From contig PMKB01000241.1 in assembly GCA_003157595.1 (NCBI GenBank), forward strand, positions 1 through 11,309: a stretch of 11,309 bases of DNA, in the 5' to 3' direction. Positions 1-6,766 of this stretch are shown here, one piece after another. Positions within the stretch are counted from its first letter, which is position 1, and each line of letters starts with the position of its first letter. The position numbers and the translations under genes are program-made. A model generated the notes under the pieces. The model did not search any database, had not been told where the DNA came from, and saw only the letters and a list, made by a program, of their open reading frames with translations. This DNA is from Solirubrobacterales bacterium (GTDB lineage Bacteria > Actinomycetota > Thermoleophilia > Solirubrobacterales > Solirubrobacteraceae).

Positions 1-51
1 GACGACGACGACGACGACGAGGAGGAGGACGACGACGACGACGAGGAGGAC
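1..51 (+). repeat. GAC/GAG trinucleotide tract encoding poly-Asp/Glu
   Basis: Seventeen consecutive in-frame codons are only GAC or GAG, encoding an uninterrupted Asp/Glu run. The acidic bias continues more loosely to about base 225, and 28 of the first 35 codons are acidic. Such tracts are prone to slippage, so length may vary between strains. It may continue upstream of the window. Confidence 0.85.
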
Positions 52-2361
52 TTCGACCGCGCGCCGGCCGAGGAGACCGACGAGGAGGACGAGGAGGTCG
101 AGGACGTGGCCGCCGAGCTCGAGGACGAGCTCGATCGCGCTGAGGCCGAAGGAGAGAGCGAGCCCGAAAGCGAGGAGGAGCCCCGCGACTGGGTCGAAGA
201 GGAGGACCTCGCCGAGCAGCCTGAGGATCCGAACGCCGCCAAGCGCTTCTGGTTCGAGCACGCGACTGGCGCCGGCAAGACGGTCGCCGCGCTCGGCTTC
301 GTCGAGGCCTCGCGCACCGGCGGCGTGCTGATCCTGACCCACCGCCGCAACCTCGTCGACCAGTTCCTCGGCGAGCTGCGCGACCGCGGCTACACGAAGC
401 GCATCGCGCCGGCGCTGCTGGGGCACGAGGATCGTCCCAACGGTCCGGTCACGGTCGAGACCTACCAGTGGTTCGTACGCAACGCCGGCACCATCTCGAG
501 CGCCTACACGATCGTGATCTGCGACGAGGCGCACACGGCGCTCGGCGAGAAGACGAGCGCTGCGATCCGCGCCTGGACCGGCCCGATCTTCATCGGCATG
601 ACCGCCACCGGCGCGCTGATCGCGCGCCACGTGACAGACCTCTTCCCGACCCAGACCTCGCGCTTCGACCTCGCGCAGGCCGCCCGGCGCGGCGTGATCT
701 CGCCGCTGCGCTGCGTGCGAATCCCGCCCGGCCCCGGCGTGCGCACGATCGCCAAGGTGCCGCTGCGCCGCGGCGAGGTGGACACCGAGTTCGATCAGGA
801 GATGCTCGCCGAGCTGCTCGACCAGGCGCCGTTCAACCTGGCCATGGCGAGCCTCTACAAGACGCGCTTCAACGGTGTGCCCGGGGTCGTCTACGCGGCC
901 GGCGTGCGCCACGCTTACAACCTCGCCGTCGCCTTCCGCAACGAGGGACTGAAGGCGCAGGCGGTCTCCGGCGAGACGCCCAAGCGCGAGCTGGCCTCGA
1001 TCCTGGCGCGCTACGAGCGCGGAGAGATTGACGTGCTGATCAACGCGCAGCTTTTGGCCGAGGGCTGGAACTCGCCGCGCGCCACCGTCTGCGTGCACCT
1101 CGCGCCGACCGCCTCCAAGCGGATCTACCAGCAGCGCGTCGGACGCGTCACGCGACGCCATCCCGGCAAGGAGGCGGGGCTGGTCGTTGATTTCGTGCAT
1201 CCTGCGACCAAGCACGACGACCCGGTCGTCACGCTGCACTCGCTGCTTGACCGCGATGTCTACCGCGGCGGAGCGATCGTGGTCGGACCGGTGCGCCGCG
1301 GGCGCGGACGGCGTGTGCGCGTCGAGCGGCGCGTACTGCCGGTGTGCCCCGAGCCGGAGCGCCGGGCGGAGGTCTTCGAGCGCGAGCTGTGGCGCATCGC
1401 GGTTGAGCATCTCGACTACGGCGAGCAGCACGTTTGGGCGGCGCTGGCCGGCGCGCGCGTGCAGGCCAACGGCTGGCGCCGCGCGCGGGCGATGCTGCAC
1501 TTCGACCGCGACGGCGAGCTGCGCCGGCGCTTCCTGATCACCGCCGTCCAGCGCAACACCAACCCGGCGCTGCGCCTGAAGGCGCTGGCCGAGATTGCGG
1601 CCGCGCGCGACCCGGACGCCTTCGACAGCGCGATCGACATCATCGGCACCTGGACGCGCGAGGAGCGCCGCGAGGGTGCGAAGATCATGCTGCAGGCGCT
1701 GGTCGACAAGCGGATCGGTCGCCGCGATCAGGCCAACGCCTGGATCTGGCGGATCGCCGAGTACACCCGCGACGTCCATGAGGAGTACGCCGTGCAGCGC
1801 TGGCCGGAGACCAAACGGTTGCTTGGCCTGCTGGTCAACTCCTCCGGCGCGGCCCACGCCCGCAACGCACGCCGCCTGGTCCACGCCGCCCGCAAGCAGG
1901 ATCGCCGTCTCGCCGCCGCACTGCTCGCCGCCGCGCTCGCCCACGCCCCCGAAGCCGAGGAGGTGCTCCGCGGCGCCCGCACGCGCATGGCGCGAAAGCC
2001 TCCGGCCCTGGCGCGCGAACTGCTTCGCAACTTCCCCAAGCGCCGCGGGCGCGGCAAGCGCCGTCGCCGCCGCGGCGCCGAGGGCACCGGCTCCGACGGC
2101 GTCCCGAGCATCTCGCTCGAGCGCTCGAACAACGGCTCCGGCCCCCACGCCGAGGCCTCACGCGACGGCGGCGCCGCTCGCGCCATCGACTCCTCCAACG
2201 GCGCAAACGGATCGCCGGATTCCGGCTCCGAGCCTCGCACGGGCGAGCGCCAGCCCGGCCAGCGGCGCTCTCGCAGGCGTGTCGTCGCCAGGGACTACCC
2301 GTCGCGGGGACCGGGCGGCGACGACACCCCGGCCTCGGCCGGCGAACCCGCGCTGGACTGA
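1..2361 (+). CDS. SF2 DEAD/DEAH-box helicase, 5'-truncated by window edge
   Basis: Probable ATP-dependent nucleic-acid helicase or translocase; substrate unknown. The frame is open from base 1 to TGA at 2359-2361 (786 visible codons), so a GTG at 106 is unlikely to be the true start. Visible residues 1-75 are extremely acidic. Walker A ATGAGKT lies at 262-282, DEAH at 523-534 (context IVICDEAH), motif III as MTATG near 598-612, and a C-terminal RecA lobe with AEGWNSPRA and motif VI QRVGRVTR near 1132-1155. The arrangement resembles SSL2/RadD-type SF2 enzymes. After the motor, roughly codons 420-680 form a helix-rich region I do not recognise, then a basic patch (RRGRGKRRRRRG, 2041-2076) and a Ser/Gly/Pro-rich tail. 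The Q-motif region should lie upstream of the window, separated from Walker A by the acidic tract. It converges on birA. Helicase class is secure; biological role is not. Confidence 0.9.
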   Translation, partial: DDDDDDEEEDDDDDEEDFDRAPAEETDEEDEEVEDVAAELEDELDRAEAEGESEPESEEEPRDWVEEEDLAEQPEDPNAAKRFWFEHATGAGKTVAALGFVEASRTGGVLILTHRRNLVDQFLGELRDRGYTKRIAPALLGHEDRPNGPVTVETYQWFVRNAGTISSAYTIVICDEAHTALGEKTSAAIRAWTGPIFIGMTATGALIARHVTDLFPTQTSRFDLAQAARRGVISPLRCVRIPPGPGVRTIAKVPLRRGEVDTEFDQEMLAELLDQAPFNLAMASLYKTRFNGVPGVVYAAGVRHAYNLAVAFRNEGLKAQAVSGETPKRELASILARYERGEIDVLINAQLLAEGWNSPRATVCVHLAPTASKRIYQQRVGRVTRRHPGKEAGLVVDFVHPATKHDDPVVTLHSLLDRDVYRGGAIVVGPVRRGRGRRVRVERRVLPVCPEPERRAEVFERELWRIAVEHLDYGEQHVWAALAGARVQANGWRRARAMLHFDRDGELRRRFLITAVQRNTNPALRLKALAEIAAARDPDAFDSAIDIIGTWTREERREGAKIMLQALVDKRIGRRDQANAWIWRIAEYTRDVHEEYAVQRWPETKRLLGLLVNSSGAAHARNARRLVHAARKQDRRLAAALLAAALAHAPEAEEVLRGARTRMARKPPALARELLRNFPKRRGRGKRRRRRGAEGTGSDGVPSISLERSNNGSGPHAEASRDGGAARAIDSSNGANGSPDSGSEPRTGERQPGQRRSRRRVVARDYPSRGPGGDDTPASAGEPALD

Positions 2362-2367
2362 TCGCGC

Positions 2368-2388
2368 GACGGCGGCGCGCGAGCCGTC
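2368..2388. terminator. Inverted repeat just after the helicase stop
   Basis: GACGGC at 2368-2373 pairs perfectly with GCCGTC at 2383-2388 around a 9-nt loop, starting 6 bp after the helicase stop codon. There is no T tract. It may act as an intrinsic-like hairpin, but in DNA this GC-rich a 6-bp stem can arise by chance. Confidence 0.25.
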
Positions 2389-2423
2389 ACGCTGCGCGTC
2401 GATCGATCTAGGTGCGGATGATT

Positions 2424-2447
2424 CGGCAGGCGCGCGAGAGCCTGCCG
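2424..2447. terminator. Candidate bidirectional terminator hairpin between convergent genes
   Basis: CGGCAGGC at 2424-2431 and GCCTGCCG at 2440-2447 form a perfect 8-bp stem with an 8-nt loop. It lies in the 119-bp gap between the helicase stop (2361) and the birA stop (2481), where termination is needed from both sides. No poly-T run follows on either strand, so it would be a non-canonical (L-shaped) terminator at best. Confidence 0.4.
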
Positions 2448-2480
2448 GCACGGCACGCACGTCGGAGGGCTGCGAGCGGC

Positions 2481-3248
2481 CTAGCGAAAAGGTCCACGCG
2501 GGCGGTGGAGCCGAACCTCGCCCGCGTCGAGCGTGTGCATGCTGCCGTCGGCGAGCCTGACAAGCAGGTGCCCACGGTCGTCGATGCCCGCGCCGACGCC
2601 GCCGCCGCCGCGCCAGTCCACGGCGACGCCGAGCAGCGCGTCGCGCGCGCGCCAGGCCTCGAGCGTGTCGGCGGGCGCCGCGGCCAGCCAATGCTCGAGT
2701 AGCGTCAGCAGGCGCGCGAGCGTCGGCTCGATCGCCTCCGCGGGCAGTCCGAGCGTGCCGGCGATCCGGTGCAGATCCTTGGGCAGCTCCTCCGGGTTCA
2801 GCGCGACGTTGACGCCGATCCCGAGCACCGCCCAACGCTCCTGCGGGCGACCCTCGACCAGGATCCCGCTGACCTTGCGGCCGTCGACGAGCACGTCGTT
2901 TGGCCACTTCAGCTTCGCCTCCGGCCCGGCCAGCTCTGCTACGGCGACCCCGGCAGCGATCGACAACAGCGGCGGGGGGTCGCGCAGCACGATCGAGCAG
3001 AGCAACGCCCTGCCCGCCGGGGCATGCCAGCGCCGGCCGTGGCGCCCACGCCCCCTGTGCTGCTCGTGGGCGGTGACGAGCGTGCCGTGCGGGGCGCCGG
3101 CGAGCGCCAGCTCGCGCGCGTCGAGGCTCGTGGAGCCCGTGCTCGTGCGGTGAACCCGGGGCATGCCAAGCGTGCCGCCCGGCCCGCCGGAGCGCGGTGA
3201 CCCGCTCACGCCGTGCGTCATCTCGGTCGCTCCATCCCCCATGCTCAT
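2481..3248 (-). CDS. birA: Biotin-[acetyl-CoA-carboxylase] ligase, class I (no HTH domain)
   Basis: Cytosolic ligase that activates biotin to biotinyl-5'-AMP and transfers it to the biotin carrier lysine of acyl-CoA carboxylases. The 255-aa product has the STS-type substrate motif (residues 39-42), the biotinyl-AMP loop GRGRHGRRW (66-74), KWPND (114-118), SGILVE (127-132) and GIGVNV (143-148), then a small SH3-like C-terminal domain. It lacks the N-terminal winged helix of E. coli BirA, so it should not repress biotin genes. The first ~30 residues are Gly/Ser-rich and precede the catalytic fold. The ATG at 3248 overlaps the TGA of the upstream SAM hydrolase (ATGA), implying translational coupling; a second ATG two codons later is also possible. 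It is the last gene of the operon. Confidence 0.93.
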   Translation of the reverse strand: MSMGDGATEMTHGVSGSPRSGGPGGTLGMPRVHRTSTGSTSLDARELALAGAPHGTLVTAHEQHRGRGRHGRRWHAPAGRALLCSIVLRDPPPLLSIAAGVAVAELAGPEAKLKWPNDVLVDGRKVSGILVEGRPQERWAVLGIGVNVALNPEELPKDLHRIAGTLGLPAEAIEPTLARLLTLLEHWLAAAPADTLEAWRARDALLGVAVDWRGGGGVGAGIDDRGHLLVRLADGSMHTLDAGEVRLHRPRGPFR

Positions 3249-4066
3249 GCCGCCCGCAGCACCAGTTCGTCATCCACGCCGACGGCGAGTGCCGCGGCCG
3301 CCGAGCCCCCGTTGACCGCCAGCGCGAGCGCGCCGCGCGCATCGATGTAAACGAGCAGCTCGCCGGGTGCGACGTCGGCGAACGTTCGGGCGAAGCGGCC
3401 CTTCGTCGGCGTCACCGCGACCTCGACGAGAAGTGCCGCTCCCGCGTGAAGTCCAGCCGCCGCGGCCAGTTCGGCGTTCGCGTCGAGCGAGACGTTGCCG
3501 TAGACGTCGGTGGTGAGGACGTGCGCGATCAGGGAACTCCCGTCGGACCGGGGGCTCGGCAGGTTCAGCGCGACCAGCTCGCCGACGGCGATCGGCTCCC
3601 CGAGCGTCTCGAGCGCAACGCCGTCGGCCAGCGCAGCCGCGACCGGCGCGAACACGTCGCGCCCATGGAAGGTTGCGCTGATCGGCCTCAGGCACTCGGC
3701 GGACTCGCCGATGTCCACGGCCTCCAGCACGCCGCCCAGTTCCTGCGCGGCGAGTGTCAGAAGGCCGTTGTCGGGGCCGACCATCGTCCGTCCCTCCGCC
3801 GCGACGCGCAGCGCGACCGCACGCCGCTCCCCGCCGACACCTGGATCGACGACCGCGAGGTGCACGCCCGCCGGCGCGTAGGGGAGGGCCGCGCGCAGCG
3901 CCAGCGCGCCCGCGCGCACATCGTGGCGCGCGACGCCGTGGCCGAGGTCGATGATCCGCGCGCGCGGCGCGCGCCTCGCCATCACCGCATGGCAGACCCC
4001 GACAAATTCGTCCCATGGACCGTAGTCCGACAGGAAGGTGATCACCGGGACAGCCTCCTCGCCCAT
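3245..4066 (-). CDS. S-adenosyl-L-methionine hydrolase (adenosine-forming), DUF62/SAM hydroxide adenosyltransferase family
   Basis: Predicted to cleave SAM with water into adenosine and L-methionine. The 273-aa product begins near the N-terminal signature ITFLSDYG (residues 9-16) and carries DEFVG (19-23), VVDPGVGGERR (72-82), GPDNG (97-101) and FHGRDVFAP (133-141). The catalytic triad known for the hydrolase branch (Asp-Arg-His) maps to D74, R81 and H134, which favours hydrolysis over the fluorinase/chlorinase reaction. The C-terminal beta domain includes TDVYGN. Start choice: the frame can extend to a TTG at 4132 inside cobA/hemD, but the ATG at 4066 or the adjacent GTG at 4069, 9-12 nt after a GGGAG (4083-4079), fits the family length and lies just after the upstream stop. 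Its TGA overlaps the birA ATG. Physiological role of this family is poorly understood. Confidence 0.9.
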   Translation of the reverse strand: MGEEAVPVITFLSDYGPWDEFVGVCHAVMARRAPRARIIDLGHGVARHDVRAGALALRAALPYAPAGVHLAVVDPGVGGERRAVALRVAAEGRTMVGPDNGLLTLAAQELGGVLEAVDIGESAECLRPISATFHGRDVFAPVAAALADGVALETLGEPIAVGELVALNLPSPRSDGSSLIAHVLTTDVYGNVSLDANAELAAAAGLHAGAALLVEVAVTPTKGRFARTFADVAPGELLVYIDARGALALAVNGGSAAAALAVGVDDELVLRAA

Positions 4067-4094
4067 CACCGGGCCGCGCTCCCGCTCACGCGAA

Positions 4095-5837
4095 TCACGC
4101 GCCCGCGCCGCGGTCGGCGACGATCGCCTCAACCAGGCCGTCGATGTCGTGGCGCGCGGCCTCGACGCTCACGCTCAGACCGTGCTCGCGCAGTGCCGCG
4201 CTCGTCACCGGGCCGATCGACACGATCCGCGTGTCCGCCCCGGGCTGCGCAGAGGAGAGAAAGTTGCGCACGGTCGAGGACGAGGTGAAGGTCAGATAGT
4301 CGGCCTGCGCAATCTCGGGCAGGACCGCGGGATCCAGTGGCTCGACCACGGTCTCATACAGACTCACGATCTCCACGCTCGCGCCGCGCTTGCGCAGCGC
4401 CTCGGGAAGAACGTCCCGCGCCTCCGCGGCGCGCGCTATCAGCACCCGCGAGAACTCGACCCCGGCGAGCGCTTCGATCAGCCCTTCGGCGACGAAGCGC
4501 TCCGGCACGATGTCGGCGATCACGCCGTGCTCGCGCAGCGCGCGCGCGGTGCCCGGGCCGATCGCCGCCACCACCGCCCCCGCCAGTGTGCGCGCGTCCT
4601 CGCCGCGCGCCGCGAGGCGATCGAACAGCAGCTCGACACCGTTGGCGCTGGTCAGGCAGACCAGATCGAAGCGCTCGAGCGGCGGCAGCTCGTCGGCTCT
4701 CGGCACGATGCGGATCGCCGGCGCCTCGATCACGCGCGCCCCGAGCGCGCGCAGCCGGGCGGCCAGCGAAGAAGTCTGGGCGCGGGCTCGCGTGACGGCG
4801 ACCGTGGCGCCCGCGAGCGGCCCGGGCTCGCGCCAGTCGAGCTCCGCGTGCAGCGCCGCGACCTCGCCGACGATGGTGATCGCCGGCGGCTGCAGGCCGG
4901 CGTCGGCGGCATCCTGCGCGATCGTTTCGAGCGTGCCGAGCACCGTGCGCTGCTCGGGAAGTGTGCCGTGGGACACGACCGCGGCCGGTTGCGCGCCCGG
5001 GCGGCCTGCGTCGATCAGCCGCGCGGTCAGCACCGGCAGCGTGCGCACGCCCATGTAGAAGACGAGCGTCCCGGGAAAAGCGGCGAGCGCGTCCCAGTCA
5101 AGCGCTCGCTCCGCCTTCTCGGGGTCCTCGTGAGCGGTGATCAGCGCCACCGCACTGGCCAGGCCGCGATGGGTCACCGGGATCCCGGCGTAGCCGCTGG
5201 CGGCGATGGCGGCCGTGATCCCCGGGACCACCTCGAAGGCGATCCCGGCGGCGCGCAGCGCCAGCGCCTCCTCGCCGCCGCGCCCGAACACGAACGGGTC
5301 GCCGCCCTTTAGCCGCACGACCAGCGCGCCGGCGCGGGCGCGCTCGAGCATCAGCGCCTCGGTCTCCTCCTGGGGCACGAACGGCCCGCCGCCCTGCTTG
5401 CCGACGTAGCGCAACTCGGCGTCCGCGCGCGCACCGGCCAGCGCCTCCCCCGGGATCAGGCGGTCGTAGAGGATCACGTCGGCGAGCGCGATCAGCTCAA
5501 GCGCGCGTGCCGTCAACAGCCCCGGATCCCCGGGCCCCGCGCCGACGAACGCGACGCGACCACTCCCGGCACGCACGTCCGCTGTGCCGCCGCTCCCGGG
5601 AGCAGCACCGGCAACGCCGCCGCTCCCGGCACGCACGCGCGCTGTCCTGCCGCTCCCGGGGCCAGCACCGGTGACGCCGCCGCTCGCACCACGCACGTCC
5701 GCTGTGCCGCCGCTTCCGGCACGCACGCGCGCTGTGTCGCCGCTCCCGGGAGCAGCACCGGTGACGCCGCCGCTCCCGCCACGCACGTCCGCTGTGCCGC
5801 CGCTCCCGGGAGCAGCACCGGTGACGCCGCCGCTCAT
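4095..5837 (-). CDS. cobA/hemD: Uroporphyrinogen-III C-methyltransferase / uroporphyrinogen-III synthase fusion with repetitive N-terminus
   Basis: Bifunctional cytosolic tetrapyrrole enzyme of 580 aa. The HemD half cyclises hydroxymethylbilane to uroporphyrinogen III; the SUMT half methylates it twice with SAM to precorrin-2, the entry to siroheme and cobalamin. Residues 2 to about 92 are Gly/Ala/Ser-rich repeats. The SUMT domain runs from about 94 to 333, with VGAGPGDPG (98-106), the KGGDPFVFGRGGEE motif (177-190), VVPGITAA (204-211) and PVTHRG (220-225). The HemD domain spans about 340-575, with VTRARAQ (348-354), LTSANGVE (395-402), FTSSSTVRNF (517-526) and SIGPVTS. There is no CysG-type dehydrogenase/ferrochelatase domain. 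The start at 5837 is chosen because its ATG overlaps the hemC stop as ATGA; a longer frame to 5936 would run far into hemC. The repeats are an added, probably disordered extension. Confidence 0.94.
   Translation of the reverse strand: MSGGVTGAAPGSGGTADVRGGSGGVTGAAPGSGDTARVRAGSGGTADVRGASGGVTGAGPGSGRTARVRAGSGGVAGAAPGSGGTADVRAGSGRVAFVGAGPGDPGLLTARALELIALADVILYDRLIPGEALAGARADAELRYVGKQGGGPFVPQEETEALMLERARAGALVVRLKGGDPFVFGRGGEEALALRAAGIAFEVVPGITAAIAASGYAGIPVTHRGLASAVALITAHEDPEKAERALDWDALAAFPGTLVFYMGVRTLPVLTARLIDAGRPGAQPAAVVSHGTLPEQRTVLGTLETIAQDAADAGLQPPAITIVGEVAALHAELDWREPGPLAGATVAVTRARAQTSSLAARLRALGARVIEAPAIRIVPRADELPPLERFDLVCLTSANGVELLFDRLAARGEDARTLAGAVVAAIGPGTARALREHGVIADIVPERFVAEGLIEALAGVEFSRVLIARAAEARDVLPEALRKRGASVEIVSLYETVVEPLDPAVLPEIAQADYLTFTSSSTVRNFLSSAQPGADTRIVSIGPVTSAALREHGLSVSVEAARHDIDGLVEAIVADRGAGA
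5563..5834 (-). repeat. 60-bp tandem repeat array at the 5' end of cobA/hemD
   Basis: Units of 60 bp lie at 5581-5640, 5641-5700 and 5731-5790, with a partial unit at 5791-5834, a 30-bp half unit at 5701-5730 and an 18-bp end fragment at 5563-5580. Each full unit encodes 20 residues of the form SGGVTGAAPGSGGTADVRGG. The two halves of a unit share a core around GCCGCCGCTCCCG, and the half unit joins the start of one half to the end of the other, as expected from unequal exchange or slippage between the halves. All units preserve frame. The array stops exactly at the cobA/hemD start and hemC stop. Confidence 0.92.
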
Positions 5838-6766
5838 GCGAGCAACGCTCCGGCGCCGCACGACAGCAGTCGCTGCGCCACGGCCTCCCCGAGCGCCACC
5901 GGGTTCTCCGCGCCGCGGACGCAGTCGCGGATCCACTCGGTTCCGTCGGCGGCGCCGACGAACGCCCGCAGCTCGAGCCGCCCGTCGTGGCGCTCGCGAG
6001 CGTGTGCGCCGATTGGCGTGTCGCAGCCCGCGCCCATGGACCGAACGAGCGCCCGCTCTGCGGCCAGCGCGCGCTCAGTCGGGCCGTGTCGCAGCCCGGC
6101 GATCGCGGCGCCCACGCGCTGATCGCGCGCCCGCGCCTCGATCGCGAGCGTGCCCTGGCCGGCGGCCGGAACCAGCTCGTCGCTCGCATTCCAGCCGTAG
6201 CGCCCCAGCCTGCGCAGCCCGGCGCAGGCGAGCACGATCGCGTCGAAGTCGCCGGCGTCAAGCCGCCCCAACCGCGTGTCGAGGTTGCCGTGCAGGTCCG
6301 TCACCTCGAGGTCCTCGCGCAGCGCGAGCAGCTGCGCGCGCCGGCGCAGGCTGCTCGTCCCCACGCGCGCGCCGGTGTGCAGCGCTGCGACCGACGCCGC
6401 TCCGCAGAGCGCATCGCGTGCGTCCTCGCGCTGCGGTGAGCCCGCGATCACCAGGCCGGCGGCGAGCTCGGCCGGCACGTCCTTGGCCGAGTGCACCGCG
6501 AGGTCGACCGTCTGCTCGAGCAGCGCCGCCTCGATCGTGTCGACCCAGCGGCTCTTGTCCACACCCTCGCCGCGGTCGCCGCCGGTGCGCAGCACGACGA
6601 TCTCGACCTCGCCCTCGATGGCGTTGGCGACCAGTTCCGCCTGACGAAGCGCCAGCGGGCTCCCCCGGGTGCCCAGCCTCAGCGCCACCTGGCCGCCGGA
6701 TGCTCTCCGCGCGGGCGCTTGCGCCCGTGTACCGGCGCTCGCCCCCTGCTCGCCGGAGCCGTTCAC
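5834..6766 (-). CDS. hemC: Hydroxymethylbilane synthase (porphobilinogen deaminase)
   Basis: Polymerises four porphobilinogens into hydroxymethylbilane, the substrate of the next gene's HemD domain. The 310-aa protein has an N-terminal extension of about 27 residues, then RLGTRGSPLALRQAELV (30-46), VHSAKDVP with the catalytic Asp96 (91-98), GTSSLRRRAQL (136-146), DLHGNLDTRL (157-166), PAAGQG (200-205) and GAGCDTPIGAHA, whose Cys248 anchors the dipyrromethane cofactor. Compared with E. coli HemC, the stretch between the TGGD motif and VHS is about 7 residues shorter and lacks the GGKGLF lid motif, with DKSRWVDTIE in its place. Start is GTG at 6766, overlapping the hemA TGA (GTGA); its own TGA overlaps the next ATG. 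Catalytic residues appear intact. Confidence 0.96.
   Translation of the reverse strand: MNGSGEQGASAGTRAQAPARRASGGQVALRLGTRGSPLALRQAELVANAIEGEVEIVVLRTGGDRGEGVDKSRWVDTIEAALLEQTVDLAVHSAKDVPAELAAGLVIAGSPQREDARDALCGAASVAALHTGARVGTSSLRRRAQLLALREDLEVTDLHGNLDTRLGRLDAGDFDAIVLACAGLRRLGRYGWNASDELVPAAGQGTLAIEARARDQRVGAAIAGLRHGPTERALAAERALVRSMGAGCDTPIGAHARERHDGRLELRAFVGAADGTEWIRDCVRGAENPVALGEAVAQRLLSCGAGALLA

Noticed and set aside
106..108. GTG at 106 as the helicase start
   Set aside because: The frame is open and equally acidic upstream to base 1, and a start here would remove any Q-motif region.
2158..3342. 394-codon minus-strand open frame spanning the helicase tail and birA
   Set aside because: Overlaps birA in another frame, crosses the convergent gap and shows no domain; birA has all ligase motifs.
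4067..4132. TTG start for the SAM hydrolase at 4132
   Set aside because: Rare start codon inside cobA/hemD, and it adds 22 Arg-rich residues before the family's usual N-terminus.
4038..5312. 424-codon plus-strand open frame opposite cobA/hemD
   Set aside because: Low-information Arg/Ala/Asp-rich translation, antisense to conserved SUMT and HemD motifs.
5563..5834. CRISPR array
   Set aside because: Units are near-identical along their whole 60 bp, with no unique spacers, and they translate in frame inside cobA/hemD.
5838..5936. Upstream extension of cobA/hemD to a start at 5936
   Set aside because: It would overlap hemC by about 100 bp; the ATG at 5837 forms the ATGA overlap used throughout the operon.
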